From: Lachnoclostridium sp. An76
GTDB lineage: Bacteria; Bacillota; Clostridia; Lachnospirales; Lachnospiraceae
Length of the DNA: 64,000 nucleotides
Direction of reading: 5' to 3'
Assembly (NCBI RefSeq): GCF_002161355.1
Contig: NZ_NFHL01000001.1
Location: 558,001-622,000, forward strand
The position numbers and the translations under genes were made by a program. The notes below the pieces were generated by a model that saw only the letters and a program-made list of their open reading frames with translations, made no database searches and had not been told where the DNA came from. Shown here piece after piece: positions 47,576-56,441 of the stretch (its first letter is position 1; every line of letters starts with the position of its first letter).

Positions 47576-47770
47576 AGCAAAATCTTCTCCTTAGCTTTGC
47601 CCATCTTTTCAGGGCATAATGGTATACCCGGAGGGTGCTCCTTTGTGACTTTTGATGCCGTGCATACAGGAAAACTGCCAGTGACAGTTTTCCTGTAACG
47701 TTCAATATCAGCCACCCTCAAAAAAATCATTCGTAACGAAAATGTCAAAATAATAGCCTTATAGGACACC

Positions 47771-47834
47771 ATTACGAATCCAGAAAGGCAAAAGTCACAA
47801 ACCGCTTTTTTTGAGGACTAAATAGCACAAGATA
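47771..47834 (-). promoter_or_regulatory. promoter-like repeat R2 upstream of the uvrB fragment
   Basis: On the minus strand TATCTTGTGCTATTTAGTC, then TTTGTGACTTTT and ATTCGTAAT with the same 18-base spacing between TTGTGA and CGTAAT as in R1. It lies about 200 bases upstream of the fragment's ATG and may be the original promoter region of uvrB. Confidence 0.45.
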
Positions 47835-47933
47835 ACCTTAACGGGCAGAACACCTCGAAAAACCTCCGACCTTTTTCTGCCCTTTTCGGACATTATAACA
47901 AAGATAATGATAAAAGTATATAGGATGAAGAGT

Positions 47934-47969
47934 AAAAAAAGCACAAATGTTCGGGTGCACATCTGTACT
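47934..47969 (-). terminator. terminator of the Wadjet-DUF2200 operon
   Basis: On the minus strand an 11-bp stem (AGTACAGATGT with ACATTTGTGCT, all paired counting two G-U) with an 8-base loop, followed by six to seven T. It lies about 165 bases behind the DUF2200 stop. Confidence 0.8.
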
Positions 47970-48133
47970 TTTTTATCATTTCTTCTTTATATTGTTGTCA
48001 TGCCGCCATTAGATATTCCCCGGCTGCCTCGCCTATTTCCTTCAGATCGGAGTAATCGTATTATTTCACATGTTCAATGACTGCATCAAAATGAATAAGG
48101 TGTTCCATCAGCTTTTATAGCTTTTTTACAGGT

Positions 48134-48490
48134 TTACTCCTGCCCACGTAATATTTTCTCCATTGCTTTGCCTTTGGCCAGTTCATCGATGAGTTTATCA
48201 AGATAGCGGATCTCCCGCATCAGTGGTTCTTCAACTGCCTCTACACGCACACCACATACAACGCCAGTAATCATCTTCCGGTTTGGATTTAATTGCGGGG
48301 CATTACGAAAAAAGTCGCCGTATGTCACAGAACCTGCCGCTGCCTTTTCAATTTCTTCCGTAGTGTATCCCGTCAGCCAGGTGATGACCTGGGTCACTTC
48401 GTCCAATGTACGCCCCTTTTTTTCTGCCTTACTGACCAGAAGTGGATAGACTTTGCCGAACCTCATGCCATAAACTTTTTCATTATTCAT
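48134..48490 (-). CDS. DUF2200-family protein
   Basis: About 118 aa starting [20 protein letters not shown] behind AGGAGA; the longer frame to 48529 lies inside jetD and is not needed. The features [58 protein letters not shown] and [13 protein letters not shown] match DUF2200. Function is unknown. The family is widespread and not, to my knowledge, an established Wadjet part. Here the ATG is one base behind the jetD stop (TGATATG), so it is translated with the Wadjet operon. Confidence 0.85.
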   Translation of the reverse strand: MNNEKVYGMRFGKVYPLLVSKAEKKGRTLDEVTQVITWLTGYTTEEIEKAAAGSVTYGDFFRNAPQLNPNRKMITGVVCGVRVEAVEEPLMREIRYLDKLIDELAKGKAMEKILRGQE

Positions 48491-48491
48491 A

Positions 48492-49832
48492 TCAATATCT
48501 CCTGTTCTCCCTCTGCTCCCGCTCCTCATAATAACTGATGATCTCCTGTTCCAGTTTCACATCATGCTCATCCATATACGCAAGCACTTCCCTGTACTCC
48601 TCTTCCTCCATCAGCCTTTTCATCCTGCTCCTGTCGTTCTCTGTCAGCTTTTTACGGCAGGGCTTAAACCTGGGATCCTCCAGTTCCCGGATCCCCATGC
48701 GGTACAGGTTAAAACGGGCGCTGACAGCACGGCACAGATGTCTGTGTATCAGGAAACCGCCCACATCGATATCACCGAAATGCAGGCATTCAAGCTCCGG
48801 GTTATCATGCAGCACTTTTTCCAGAAAGCGGACCTGGTACCGCACCGCGAAACCGCCCAGATAGACAAGCGCAGTACCCTCCGGCTGCATCCGCTGATAG
48901 GAAGTCTTGTTTTCCACTGTCATCAGGCGCGGGGATCCGACTCTGATCTTTACAAGATCCTGTATGTCGCCCGACAAAACCGCGATCCCGCCTTTCATCC
49001 CGGCCGTGCGGACCACATGGTCTTTCCACTCCAGTATCCAGTCTCCTTTGATAAATATCTCCTGTTCCGTTGGATAGATGCCAAACCGCACCAGCACGGC
49101 GTCATTCCTCTCGTCTTCCTCCTGCGGCATCCCGAGCGCCTGCCTTGCAATACTGCATATCTCGTCATAATTATGCTCTTCAAACCATTTGGAATCCCCG
49201 TATACGAGCATGGAAGCTTCCTTCACATAAAGCTTCTCTCTGTTCTCTTCCATGAACCTCAGCATTTTCAGATTCGCCCCGATCCGTTCCGGGTCTGGAC
49301 AATACCCCGGCTTTTCAAGCATCAGCCGGACATCGCAGATGTATGGTGTGACCAGGCTGCCTGCCTCTGTGCCACTGGTTTCATCGCTGCGTCCGCTGGT
49401 TTCATCGCTGTGTCCGCTGGTTTCCCAGGCACACCCTCTGATCCCGCTGCTATTTTCTCCCACACCGTACTTTTCCAGCAGGCTCTCCGCCTGCTGCCTG
49501 AGCCTCCCCTGGGGGATATCGCCGTACTCTTCTTCCAGATAGCGGTAAATCTCCTCTGCTTTTTCTTCACAGAGACAGATTTTTTCGATATCTGTGCTGA
49601 ATTTCAGATAATCTGCCGTCACCATTCCCAGATCCAGCAGCTTGTCCACAGCTTCATGGATTTCCTGCTTGACTGATATATCCGCATTATTGTCCGCATA
49701 ATGGCGGTAGAGCGCCGACGGCTTGAGCATGACCCTTCTCTGGGACTTCATGCCTTCGCGCCTGGGCGCGCGGTTCTGATATTTCTTCATGAGCTGGTCC
49801 AGGATCTCTCTGACATAGTCTTTACTGTTCAT
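48492..49832 (-). CDS. jetD: Wadjet nuclease subunit JetD (DUF3322/DUF2220, Toprim)
   Basis: A 446-aa protein. The C-terminal Toprim-like domain has [20 protein letters not shown] (likely catalytic Glu) and [20 protein letters not shown] (DxD metal pair), then a helical end. The N-terminal half is a helical DUF3322-type region. In Wadjet systems JetD is the topoisomerase-VI-like nuclease that cuts plasmid DNA extruded by the JetABC motor. Start overlaps the jetC stop by 11 bases. A short low-complexity stretch with repeated [11 protein letters not shown] (about 140-155) is an unusual insertion next to the linker. Confidence 0.9.
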   Translation of the reverse strand: MNSKDYVREILDQLMKKYQNRAPRREGMKSQRRVMLKPSALYRHYADNNADISVKQEIHEAVDKLLDLGMVTADYLKFSTDIEKICLCEEKAEEIYRYLEEEYGDIPQGRLRQQAESLLEKYGVGENSSGIRGCAWETSGHSDETSGRSDETSGTEAGSLVTPYICDVRLMLEKPGYCPDPERIGANLKMLRFMEENREKLYVKEASMLVYGDSKWFEEHNYDEICSIARQALGMPQEEDERNDAVLVRFGIYPTEQEIFIKGDWILEWKDHVVRTAGMKGGIAVLSGDIQDLVKIRVGSPRLMTVENKTSYQRMQPEGTALVYLGGFAVRYQVRFLEKVLHDNPELECLHFGDIDVGGFLIHRHLCRAVSARFNLYRMGIRELEDPRFKPCRKKLTENDRSRMKRLMEEEEYREVLAYMDEHDVKLEQEIISYYEEREQRENRRY

Positions 49833-52800
49833 GGAACTTTACCTTTCCGATCTGCATGTTGTCATTGCTGATCTTCAGCACCGGTATGATCACGCCGCAC
49901 TCATTCCCTATGGATTCCAGTTTGTTTGGCGGAGCGCAGAAGATGACCTGGAAGTCCTGATTTTTAAAGAAATCCAGCATGAGCTTTATATTGTGGTCGC
50001 TCATCTTTTCAAAAGGCTCATCGATAAAGAGAAGCCGGACCGAATTGACCCTGACATTGTAAAGCATGGACAGTGCCGCTGACAGGATGAGCGTATACGG
50101 GATCTGGGTCCCGGCACCGGAATTATACCCCACCTGTTTGGATAATTTTCCGTCTTTCACCTCGTCATTATTGATGATGATCTCATAGCTCATATAATTG
50201 CGGTAATCTGCGAACCGCCTCATCTCGGTCATATCATTTTTTTCAATGATCTTGTTGATGATATCTTTGATCTCTTTTTCCCTTGACTCCACTTCATCAC
50301 TGTCATAGCCTGATACTGCTGCCAGGATGATCTGTCCGTCCCCCATGTCATTGCTCTCCTGAAGGTACTCTGCATACCGCAGGATCTTCGCGTAATCCGA
50401 ACTGTCGCTGAGCATCTTTACATCGAACTGATATTTTGTGGAGAAGCGGAGCTTGCGCAGCTCTTTGTTGATATCCGCGATATCGCTCCTGGCGCTCTTT
50501 GCCGCTTCGTAAATATTGAGCACAAACTCTCTCTTAAAGATCCGCTCGTACTTCAGCGTCTGCTCTTTTAATTTCTGCTGGATGCCCTGGAGATCGTCGA
50601 TCCAGATCTTGCCGCGCCTTTTCTGATATACGCTCTCATACTCCAACCCCACAGGCAGCCTGTCCATATCCTGCTTCCGGTTATTATAAGACTGCTGGGA
50701 GGCGAGGATCATTGCGGCAAGCTCACGCACCCTGCGGGCAGACCGCTCTTTTGTGGACGGCTGCATCAGTCCGCCTTCTTTATCCTCCCCGCTAAGGAAA
50801 CGGTCGTACTCTCTTACAGCTGTTTCCACCACGCTCCTGGACCGTGCCCGTTCCTCTTCTATCTGCTTTCCGGCTTCTTCTTCCTTTGCCCGGTACTCGC
50901 GTATCTCATTTTCTTTTGTCTCTGCTTCTGCCTCCAGGACTACTTTTTCTTTCTGATGGCTGTCCCGTACTTTTTTCTTTTCTCTGAGCTGCTTTTCAAG
51001 GATGCTGACCCGTTCGGAAAGCGCGGCAAACTCGGCATTGTCTCTCTGCGCCTCGATCAGTTCCTGCCAGCGTGCCCTTTCTTTCTCCAGTTCTGCGGTG
51101 ATCCTGGCCGCCTCGCTGTGTGCATTCAGGTCATATTCCCGGAACCCATTGAGCCCCTCCTGCAGAAACTCCGCCTTGTCTCTCTGGTCATTCCGGAATT
51201 TCAGCAGTTCCTTCTCTCTGTCCTCGAGTTCCTGAAGCCTGCGCTCTGCCTTTCTCTTATTCAGCTCGATAGCTTCGCTGCCGAGACAGTAGCTTCTGAT
51301 TTTTTTCGTATTAATATAAGTGACTGCCATATTGCGGCTAAGTTTCCCCTCTTTTGACATGGCGTTGTCATACTTCGGCACATCCTTTTTCTCGACTGCA
51401 TGGATCCCGCCCAGCCAGAACATAAAATACTTTGCCGCGGCTTCGTTCCGTATCTGCAGGAAATGATAGACAGAATCCTCCCTGCATCGGATTTCCTTTT
51501 CCATCAGCCGTTTCGTATTTACCAGTTCCACATAGCGGTGGGATGACCGGTCCATGACCTCATTTGCGATATCAAAGAACGCCGGATCTACGACTACCGC
51601 ATATCTGTGGATACCGAGGAACGCCTCGATCGCGTCCCGCCACTCTTCGTCCTCTAATCCAGCCACATATTCGCACGCCATATGCGCTTCTTCCCGGATT
51701 CCTCTTTTGGAAAACTCCCGGTTGATCTCACGGATCAGTTCTGTCTGCTCTTTCGCGTAGGAAAAGTCTGCTTTATTTTTCTCACAGGTCTCTATGATGC
51801 TGACCTGCTCTGTACATTCTCTCTGGACACGGCTCAGTTCTGCATCCGCGGCGCCTTTTTCCGCCAGGATGTTGTCCCTGCATGTCTGGAGCGCATGCTT
51901 CAGATCCTCGATATACGCCTTCTTTTCTGCTGCTTCCACGGTTTTTGCCGTCAGCTTCTCTGACATACCGTTATCCGGCAGCTCTTTCCCAGCTTCCCTC
52001 ATCCTCTCCAGGATCTGGCGCACCTTCCTCTGGAAGGCTTCCAGGGCTTCCTTTTCTTTCTCCAGGGCTTCGAGCTGCTGCTCATAATTCCTCACAAGCT
52101 GCTCCGACGCCAGGATCGCCTTGGATACATCCATCTCCCTGAGAGCGCTTTTTGCCTCCGTATAATACATTTCGATCTCTTCGATCTCTCCGCTCTCCTC
52201 CCGGATCCTCTTCTCCAGGGAATCGCACGCAGTCCGGTTCCTGTTTACTGTTTCCTCGGCCTCCCCGCGCTTTGCCCGGTAAGTGACTACATTTTTGTAT
52301 TTGAGCTTGATATCATCGATCCGGAGACGGAGCGCCCTTCTGTCATGTTCGTCAAAATCCTTTAAGATCGCATCCAGATCCCGGAGCTCCTGGTCGATCT
52401 GCTCCAGTGTCTGATTGACCTTTTCAATATTCTGCTTCGCGTCTTTGAGCTTGTCAAAATTTACATTGTGCTCTTCCAGGACAGACTCTTTGATAAATTC
52501 CTGGATCTTCGCGGCAGGATTGTATGCCATGATATTTCTCAGCTTTCTCTGGTACTTTGGCACATCCTGCCAGGCGAGCTTCAGTCCGGTCATCTGCATG
52601 AACAGAGTGATCCCGTCTTTTTTATTTTTCAGCTGCACCCCGTACCTTTTCTGGAATCCTGACGCATCGTATGGTTTGAGTATGGAATTTTCTTCATACA
52701 CATAGTCGATCTCCTCCAGAGTCTTCCCGTCAAAAGCATACCAGTAATTCCCTCGGATATCCGTTACGGCGGTCTCGATGATCACGCCCAGTATGAATGG

Positions 52801-53136
52801 ATTTTCATTGATCTGGTCGTAATATTCCAGAGCGATATGGGTGTAAACCGCGGGGATCTTTTCCGCCGGCCGGGCATAGATCCCTGAGCTGGCGTCCACC
52901 AGGCACCGTGTGTACGACACAAGATTCCTCTTGCCCACCCCTGTATTATAGCCGCTTGTAGCCTTATTAAACTGTGTGTCTCCTGTATACGCGTATTTCA
53001 CCGCATCCAGTATCGTAGACTTGCCGCACTCATTTTCCCCTGAGATCAGAGTCAGGTTCTCCGATACCGGGATCGTAGTATTTGTAAAGCCGTACCAGTT
53101 GACCAGCCGTATATTGCGCAAAACTGTCTTACTCAT
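49822..53136 (-). CDS. jetC: Wadjet SMC/MukB-like ATPase JetC
   Basis: About 1104 aa from MSKTVLRNIRLVNWYGFTNT at 53136; the frame is open 37 codons further into jetB, but the ATG at 53136 sits at the jetB stop with GGAG and GAGG sites before it. The N-terminal ATPase head has LISGENECGKSTILDAVKYA (Walker A). Long coiled coils (about 230-430 and 640-830) flank a hinge-like part (about 480-620). The C-terminal head has VRLLFIDEPFEKMSDHNIKL (Walker B and D-loop). It is the loop-extruding motor of the plasmid-defence complex. No defects are visible. Confidence 0.92.
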   Translation of the reverse strand: MSKTVLRNIRLVNWYGFTNTTIPVSENLTLISGENECGKSTILDAVKYAYTGDTQFNKATSGYNTGVGKRNLVSYTRCLVDASSGIYARPAEKIPAVYTHIALEYYDQINENPFILGVIIETAVTDIRGNYWYAFDGKTLEEIDYVYEENSILKPYDASGFQKRYGVQLKNKKDGITLFMQMTGLKLAWQDVPKYQRKLRNIMAYNPAAKIQEFIKESVLEEHNVNFDKLKDAKQNIEKVNQTLEQIDQELRDLDAILKDFDEHDRRALRLRIDDIKLKYKNVVTYRAKRGEAEETVNRNRTACDSLEKRIREESGEIEEIEMYYTEAKSALREMDVSKAILASEQLVRNYEQQLEALEKEKEALEAFQRKVRQILERMREAGKELPDNGMSEKLTAKTVEAAEKKAYIEDLKHALQTCRDNILAEKGAADAELSRVQRECTEQVSIIETCEKNKADFSYAKEQTELIREINREFSKRGIREEAHMACEYVAGLEDEEWRDAIEAFLGIHRYAVVVDPAFFDIANEVMDRSSHRYVELVNTKRLMEKEIRCREDSVYHFLQIRNEAAAKYFMFWLGGIHAVEKKDVPKYDNAMSKEGKLSRNMAVTYINTKKIRSYCLGSEAIELNKRKAERRLQELEDREKELLKFRNDQRDKAEFLQEGLNGFREYDLNAHSEAARITAELEKERARWQELIEAQRDNAEFAALSERVSILEKQLREKKKVRDSHQKEKVVLEAEAETKENEIREYRAKEEEAGKQIEEERARSRSVVETAVREYDRFLSGEDKEGGLMQPSTKERSARRVRELAAMILASQQSYNNRKQDMDRLPVGLEYESVYQKRRGKIWIDDLQGIQQKLKEQTLKYERIFKREFVLNIYEAAKSARSDIADINKELRKLRFSTKYQFDVKMLSDSSDYAKILRYAEYLQESNDMGDGQIILAAVSGYDSDEVESREKEIKDIINKIIEKNDMTEMRRFADYRNYMSYEIIINNDEVKDGKLSKQVGYNSGAGTQIPYTLILSAALSMLYNVRVNSVRLLFIDEPFEKMSDHNIKLMLDFFKNQDFQVIFCAPPNKLESIGNECGVIIPVLKISNDNMQIGKVKFHEQ

Positions 53137-53818
53137 CTGCCTCTTCTCCCTCCGGTTCCTCTCCGGGCAGTCCCTCTGCCCCTGTTCCATCCTCCGGGTT
53201 TTCCCCTTCTCCCGGATCAGTCTCTTCTCCGGACAGATCCGGGACATAATCTGCCACGACCTGCTTCAGCTGCCCGATGTCCATGCAAAACTGAAGGGAA
53301 GGGTACAGCCTGATGACGCCGTCTTCTTTTGTGATGTCATCATCATTATAATCGATCAGGCTGAACCTCTTGAAAACACGGTATGCTCCCCTGATCTCCG
53401 CCGGGGTGAGCGCAATCTGATAGAGTGCGCATTTGTCCATGATATCCCCCACTGTCACAAATACCGGCTCCGCATAGCCCATCCGTTCCAGGAACAGCAT
53501 CCAGACCACCAGGAGCAGCCGGATCTCTTTCTGGTTAAACCGGTAAAGGCTGATCCTTTTCAGGCCGACCGTATCCACATCTTCATCCGCCTGCTGGAGC
53601 ATGGCGACCTTCATGCGGTCCTCCACCACGACTTTGTACCCGATGGCGCCGAGATAGACATTGATATCATACTGATTGCCCTCGGCGGAAATAAATTCAT
53701 ACAGCCTCTCATCCCTGTCCGCCACGATAAACGTAGAATCCAGCAGCCTGCGGATACAGCGTTTAAATAAGTACGCGTCCTCGTCTTTCATTTTATCCAT
53801 AAAGCTAAAATCACTCAT
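53129..53818 (-). CDS. jetB: Wadjet subunit JetB (DUF4194, MukE-like)
   Basis: A 229-aa protein with DUF4194 winged-helix features: FKRCIRRLLDSTFIVADRDE, LYRFNQKEIRLLLVVWMLFL and VTVGDIMDKCALYQIALTPA. A proline/glutamate-rich acidic tail follows. JetB corresponds to MukE and links the JetA kleisin to the JetC heads. It follows jetA by 33 bases (GAGGG site) and overlaps the jetC start by eight bases. Confidence 0.9.
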   Translation of the reverse strand: MSDFSFMDKMKDEDAYLFKRCIRRLLDSTFIVADRDERLYEFISAEGNQYDINVYLGAIGYKVVVEDRMKVAMLQQADEDVDTVGLKRISLYRFNQKEIRLLLVVWMLFLERMGYAEPVFVTVGDIMDKCALYQIALTPAEIRGAYRVFKRFSLIDYNDDDITKEDGVIRLYPSLQFCMDIGQLKQVVADYVPDLSGEETDPGEGENPEDGTGAEGLPGEEPEGEEADE

Positions 53819-53851
53819 CCTGTTTTCCCTCTTCTATGCCTTTTCCGGCTT

Positions 53852-55246
53852 CTATTTTCTGGAAATCACGACATTGCTCATATCCGCGACCTCTTTTTCC
53901 ACCTCTTCGTCCGTGATCTGCACCTGATACGGGAACTCCCCGTTCCCCGCATACAACATGGCAGCCGTATACATGAGAGCTTCCTCTTTCGTCCGCACTG
54001 GTTTCTCTTTTATACTGATTTTCTCCTGCCCCTCCATCTGGACATCCATAAAACCGCTGACCTTTTCCACGGAATACCGGTTGGGAGCTTTCCGGAACAG
54101 TTCTTCTGTCTGGGCGAGCTTCTCTTCTTCTGACAGTTCCTCGCCGGAGAGCCCGATGTTCTCTCCTTCATTTTTCAGCCGCTTTTTCTTCTCAAAGGAT
54201 CTGTATCCGACATATTTCTGGTTGATGATCCTCGTACATCCGCAGAGCCGTTCCATCGCCTCATCCTGCTTCTCCTCTTCCAGTTCCGGCATGGCATTCA
54301 GGAAGTCATTCAAAACCGCCTCCAGCCGGATCCCGTTGCCCGCCATCAGCATGATGCGGGTGTTTGCAAGGTTATAATAATTATTGATGCGGGTATCGAT
54401 CAGTTCCATATTTTCTTCATATTCCACACTCAGGAAATACTGCAGCTCCGCGAAGTAATGCTCGATCTTTTCCTCCGCTTCCTCCATGGACATCTGAAAT
54501 CTCCCCGCGCATTCCACGATCATGCGCTCAAAGATCTCCCCCTGTCTGAGCATGCGCAGCCTGTTCTTGATAAAAGAAATCTGTGCGGGGATGAGCCCGT
54601 TATTTTTGATGAAGAAATACTCATGGAAAAACCGGTCCAGCATCTCGTCCTTCATGATATACTGGCCGAAGCTGTTCATATCCTGGAAGACGACCACCGC
54701 TTTCATAATGTTGGAAATACTGTCTTTTAAGTCTGTCAGCTCGTTTTTCAGCTCTGTCTCATTGTCCAGCAGAGGGACAAGGATATTCGTATATGGCCGT
54801 TCTTTCCGGAGCGAGTCCTCGTCAAAGGCTGACTTCATGATCTCATACATGGAAAAGATGCGGTTTGACATCATCCCTTCCCCTTTTCTCTCTGAGATCT
54901 TCCGCAGGAAATCCATGATCCTGCGGCAGTCTGTCGATAGATTGACAACGTATTCCCCGCTGCGTCCGATCTCCCTGGGCATCAGCCACCCGCACTCGCG
55001 GAACAGGGCTAAGATCTCCGGCGGGCGCAGTTCTCCCCCGCCCTCATCCGCATCTTCCCCTTCTTCTTTTATGCCCGCGTTCCTCAGATAAAGGGTAAGG
55101 CTGTCCTTTGCATCCGACTCATAGAGGACCGGCAGTTCCTTTGCCTTATCGATCAGGATCTGGATACAGTCATAATAAACCCGCCGGTACTTCAGGTTCA
55201 GCGGTCTGAAAAAAGACTCATTGCGTATATAATCAAAAAAATTCAT
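53852..55246 (-). CDS. jetA: Wadjet subunit JetA (DUF5716-type, kleisin-like)
   Basis: A 464-aa protein starting MNFFDYIRNESFFRPLNLKY, with helical N-terminal and middle parts (RMIVECAGRFQMSMEEAEEK) and a charged tail. This matches the JetA family of type II/III Wadjet rather than the DUF3375 form of type I, judged from memory of the family. JetA bridges the two JetC heads like MukF. GGAGATG ribosome site. It is the first gene of a four-gene set in the normal order A-B-C-D. Confidence 0.85.
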   Translation of the reverse strand: MNFFDYIRNESFFRPLNLKYRRVYYDCIQILIDKAKELPVLYESDAKDSLTLYLRNAGIKEEGEDADEGGGELRPPEILALFRECGWLMPREIGRSGEYVVNLSTDCRRIMDFLRKISERKGEGMMSNRIFSMYEIMKSAFDEDSLRKERPYTNILVPLLDNETELKNELTDLKDSISNIMKAVVVFQDMNSFGQYIMKDEMLDRFFHEYFFIKNNGLIPAQISFIKNRLRMLRQGEIFERMIVECAGRFQMSMEEAEEKIEHYFAELQYFLSVEYEENMELIDTRINNYYNLANTRIMLMAGNGIRLEAVLNDFLNAMPELEEEKQDEAMERLCGCTRIINQKYVGYRSFEKKKRLKNEGENIGLSGEELSEEEKLAQTEELFRKAPNRYSVEKVSGFMDVQMEGQEKISIKEKPVRTKEEALMYTAAMLYAGNGEFPYQVQITDEEVEKEVADMSNVVISRK

Positions 55247-55370
55247 CCCTACATCTCCGCTCAGTTTTTACATAGCTTTACACCGGATTATACCACAGCT
55301 TCCCCATAAATGAAATCCTGTTCCCCGCACCCATCCGCCGCATATACATAAACGCGTATACATAAACAAA

Positions 55371-55408
55371 CCCCGGACACGTTACTCTTTGCCGCAACCT
55401 GTCCGGGG
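55371..55408 (-). terminator. terminator behind the eutP-like gene
   Basis: A perfect 9-bp GC-rich stem (CCCCGGACA with TGTCCGGGG, 20-base loop) 15 bases after the eutP stop, followed on the minus strand by TTTGTTTATG. It separates the shell-protein operon from the Wadjet operon downstream. Confidence 0.7.
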
Positions 55409-55423
55409 ACTTGCATATATCGG

Positions 55424-55978
55424 TCATTGTTGTATTTTATCTTCAAATCTGCGGATCCCTTCCGGATAATCCACGCCTTCCGGCAGCGGATCCCACTCAT
55501 TTAACCCGAGGCTCTGTTTAAACTCCGCCTGTTCGATCGTCAGATGGGGAAGGTCGTCCTTCAGATACTCCATCAGTTCATCGACCCCTTCCCTTGTAAC
55601 GTTATTCACCATAAAAATGCGTTCGCATCCCGCATTGACGAGCCACTGCCTTACCATAGGTATATTCGCGTAAGGAGAATCCACCTTTGTGATAATGCCG
55701 ATGAGCGGCCGCTGGATAAAACATCTGCTGTTCTCCCCGAACAGGTTGAACGGTTCGTCCGCCGCCTGGACGATCGCCACCACGTCCGCCTCAAAAGAAA
55801 AGCAGGCGAGACCAACGCTGAACCGTTTGGATTCGGCATACTCGCCCGGCGAATCAATGGTATCATCCGCTGTATTCGTATACTGGGTCTTTACATAATG
55901 GAGCTCCTCGCCCTTAAGCGCCTGCGTCAGGGATGTTTTCCCCGCTTCGCTCCTCCCCATAAGAAATATCTTTTTCAT
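55424..55978 (-). CDS. eutP: EutP/PduV-family GTPase-like protein
   Basis: A 184-aa P-loop protein. IFLMGRSEAGKTSLTQALKG is the G1 motif, TIDSPGEYAE replaces the usual DTPGE of G3, and ITKVDS is a TKxD-type G4. EutP and PduV belong to ethanolamine and propanediol microcompartment operons; PduV is thought to bind the shell, and EutP of some Firmicutes is reported as an acetate kinase. Only shell-like partners are adjacent here, with no enzymes. It lies 24 bases behind the second EutS-like gene and is the last gene of the set. AAGGTG ribosome site. Confidence 0.9.
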   Translation of the reverse strand: MKKIFLMGRSEAGKTSLTQALKGEELHYVKTQYTNTADDTIDSPGEYAESKRFSVGLACFSFEADVVAIVQAADEPFNLFGENSRCFIQRPLIGIITKVDSPYANIPMVRQWLVNAGCERIFMVNNVTREGVDELMEYLKDDLPHLTIEQAEFKQSLGLNEWDPLPEGVDYPEGIRRFEDKIQQ

Positions 55979-56002
55979 CTCATCACCTTAACCTGCATTC
56001 TC

Positions 56003-56431
56003 TCAGCTTTTGTGGATCTCACAGACAGGGAATCCCAATGTGTCTCTAAAAAAGCGGACGACCTCTTCCACTGCTGTCTGGACTTCGGCGAGCCCGCCTG
56101 TGATGATCAGAGAACCGCAGAAGCGGTCCATGAACCCGATCTGTACATGGGCGCTCTTCACCGCAACATCCGCCGCTACCACCACGGCCTCCCATGGGGT
56201 AAAGCGGATCATGCCGATGGATTCCCCTGTGTGGTCTTCCCCTTCATGGACGCCGATATGCAGAGCCAGGTTCTGATAGATCCTGGTGTCAGAAGGCGTT
56301 ATGATATGCGCGAGGCATACTTCCTTGCCGGGCACCCTCACCCGGGTCATGCGGAGTTTTTTCCCCTTCAGGTGTTCATAGTCATCGTGGAACAGCTTCT
56401 CCAGCAGTTCCTCCTTTGTCATACGAGCCAT
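56003..56431 (-). CDS. EutS/PduU-like microcompartment shell protein (second copy, extended N-terminus)
   Basis: About 142 aa when started at 56431 (AGGAAG site), which avoids overlap with the upstream gene. The single BMC domain is circularly permuted as in EutS/PduU: RVPGKEVCLAHIITPSDTRI, IGMIRFTPWEAVVVAADVAV, then KSAHVQIGFMDRFCGSLIIT and a C-terminal helix. About 25 extra N-terminal residues (MTKEELLEKLFHDDYEHLKG) precede the fold and might be a tail that binds cargo or the partner shell protein. It forms a pair with the next EutS-like gene and is followed by eutP. Confidence 0.87.
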   Translation of the reverse strand: MARMTKEELLEKLFHDDYEHLKGKKLRMTRVRVPGKEVCLAHIITPSDTRIYQNLALHIGVHEGEDHTGESIGMIRFTPWEAVVVAADVAVKSAHVQIGFMDRFCGSLIITGGLAEVQTAVEEVVRFFRDTLGFPVCEIHKS

Positions 56432-56441
56432 AGCGCACTTC

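Larger units (their letters stand above)
47576..48133. other. 558-bp gap: uvrB-fragment leader and Wadjet operon end
   Basis: 47576-47660 is leader shared with intact uvrB. At 47666-47696 lies a perfect 12-bp inverted repeat (ACAGGAAAACTG, 7-base loop) without a T-tail. Repeat R2 is at 47771-47834 and an 8-bp GGGCAGAA hairpin at 47843-47882. A terminator at 47934-47969 follows. From about 48000 to 48110 the minus strand shows a broken short frame (MEHLIHFDAVIEHVK, stop, YDYSDLKEIGEAAGEYLMAA) that looks like the remains of a small gene I cannot identify. Confidence 0.6.

Noticed and set aside
47843..47882. GGGCAGAA hairpin as a terminator
   Set aside because: Only 8 bp with a 24-base loop and no clear T-run on the minus strand; the stronger terminator is at 47934-47969.
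53137..53247. A longer JetC amino end
   Set aside because: The extension lies wholly within jetB and is basic and low in complexity. The SMC head begins normally at MSKTVLRN, and the ATG at 53136 is next to the jetB stop.
55288..55500. A 70-codon minus-strand frame with tyrosine- and valine-rich sequence
   Set aside because: It overlaps the end of the eutP-like gene and its terminator; no start signal or family.
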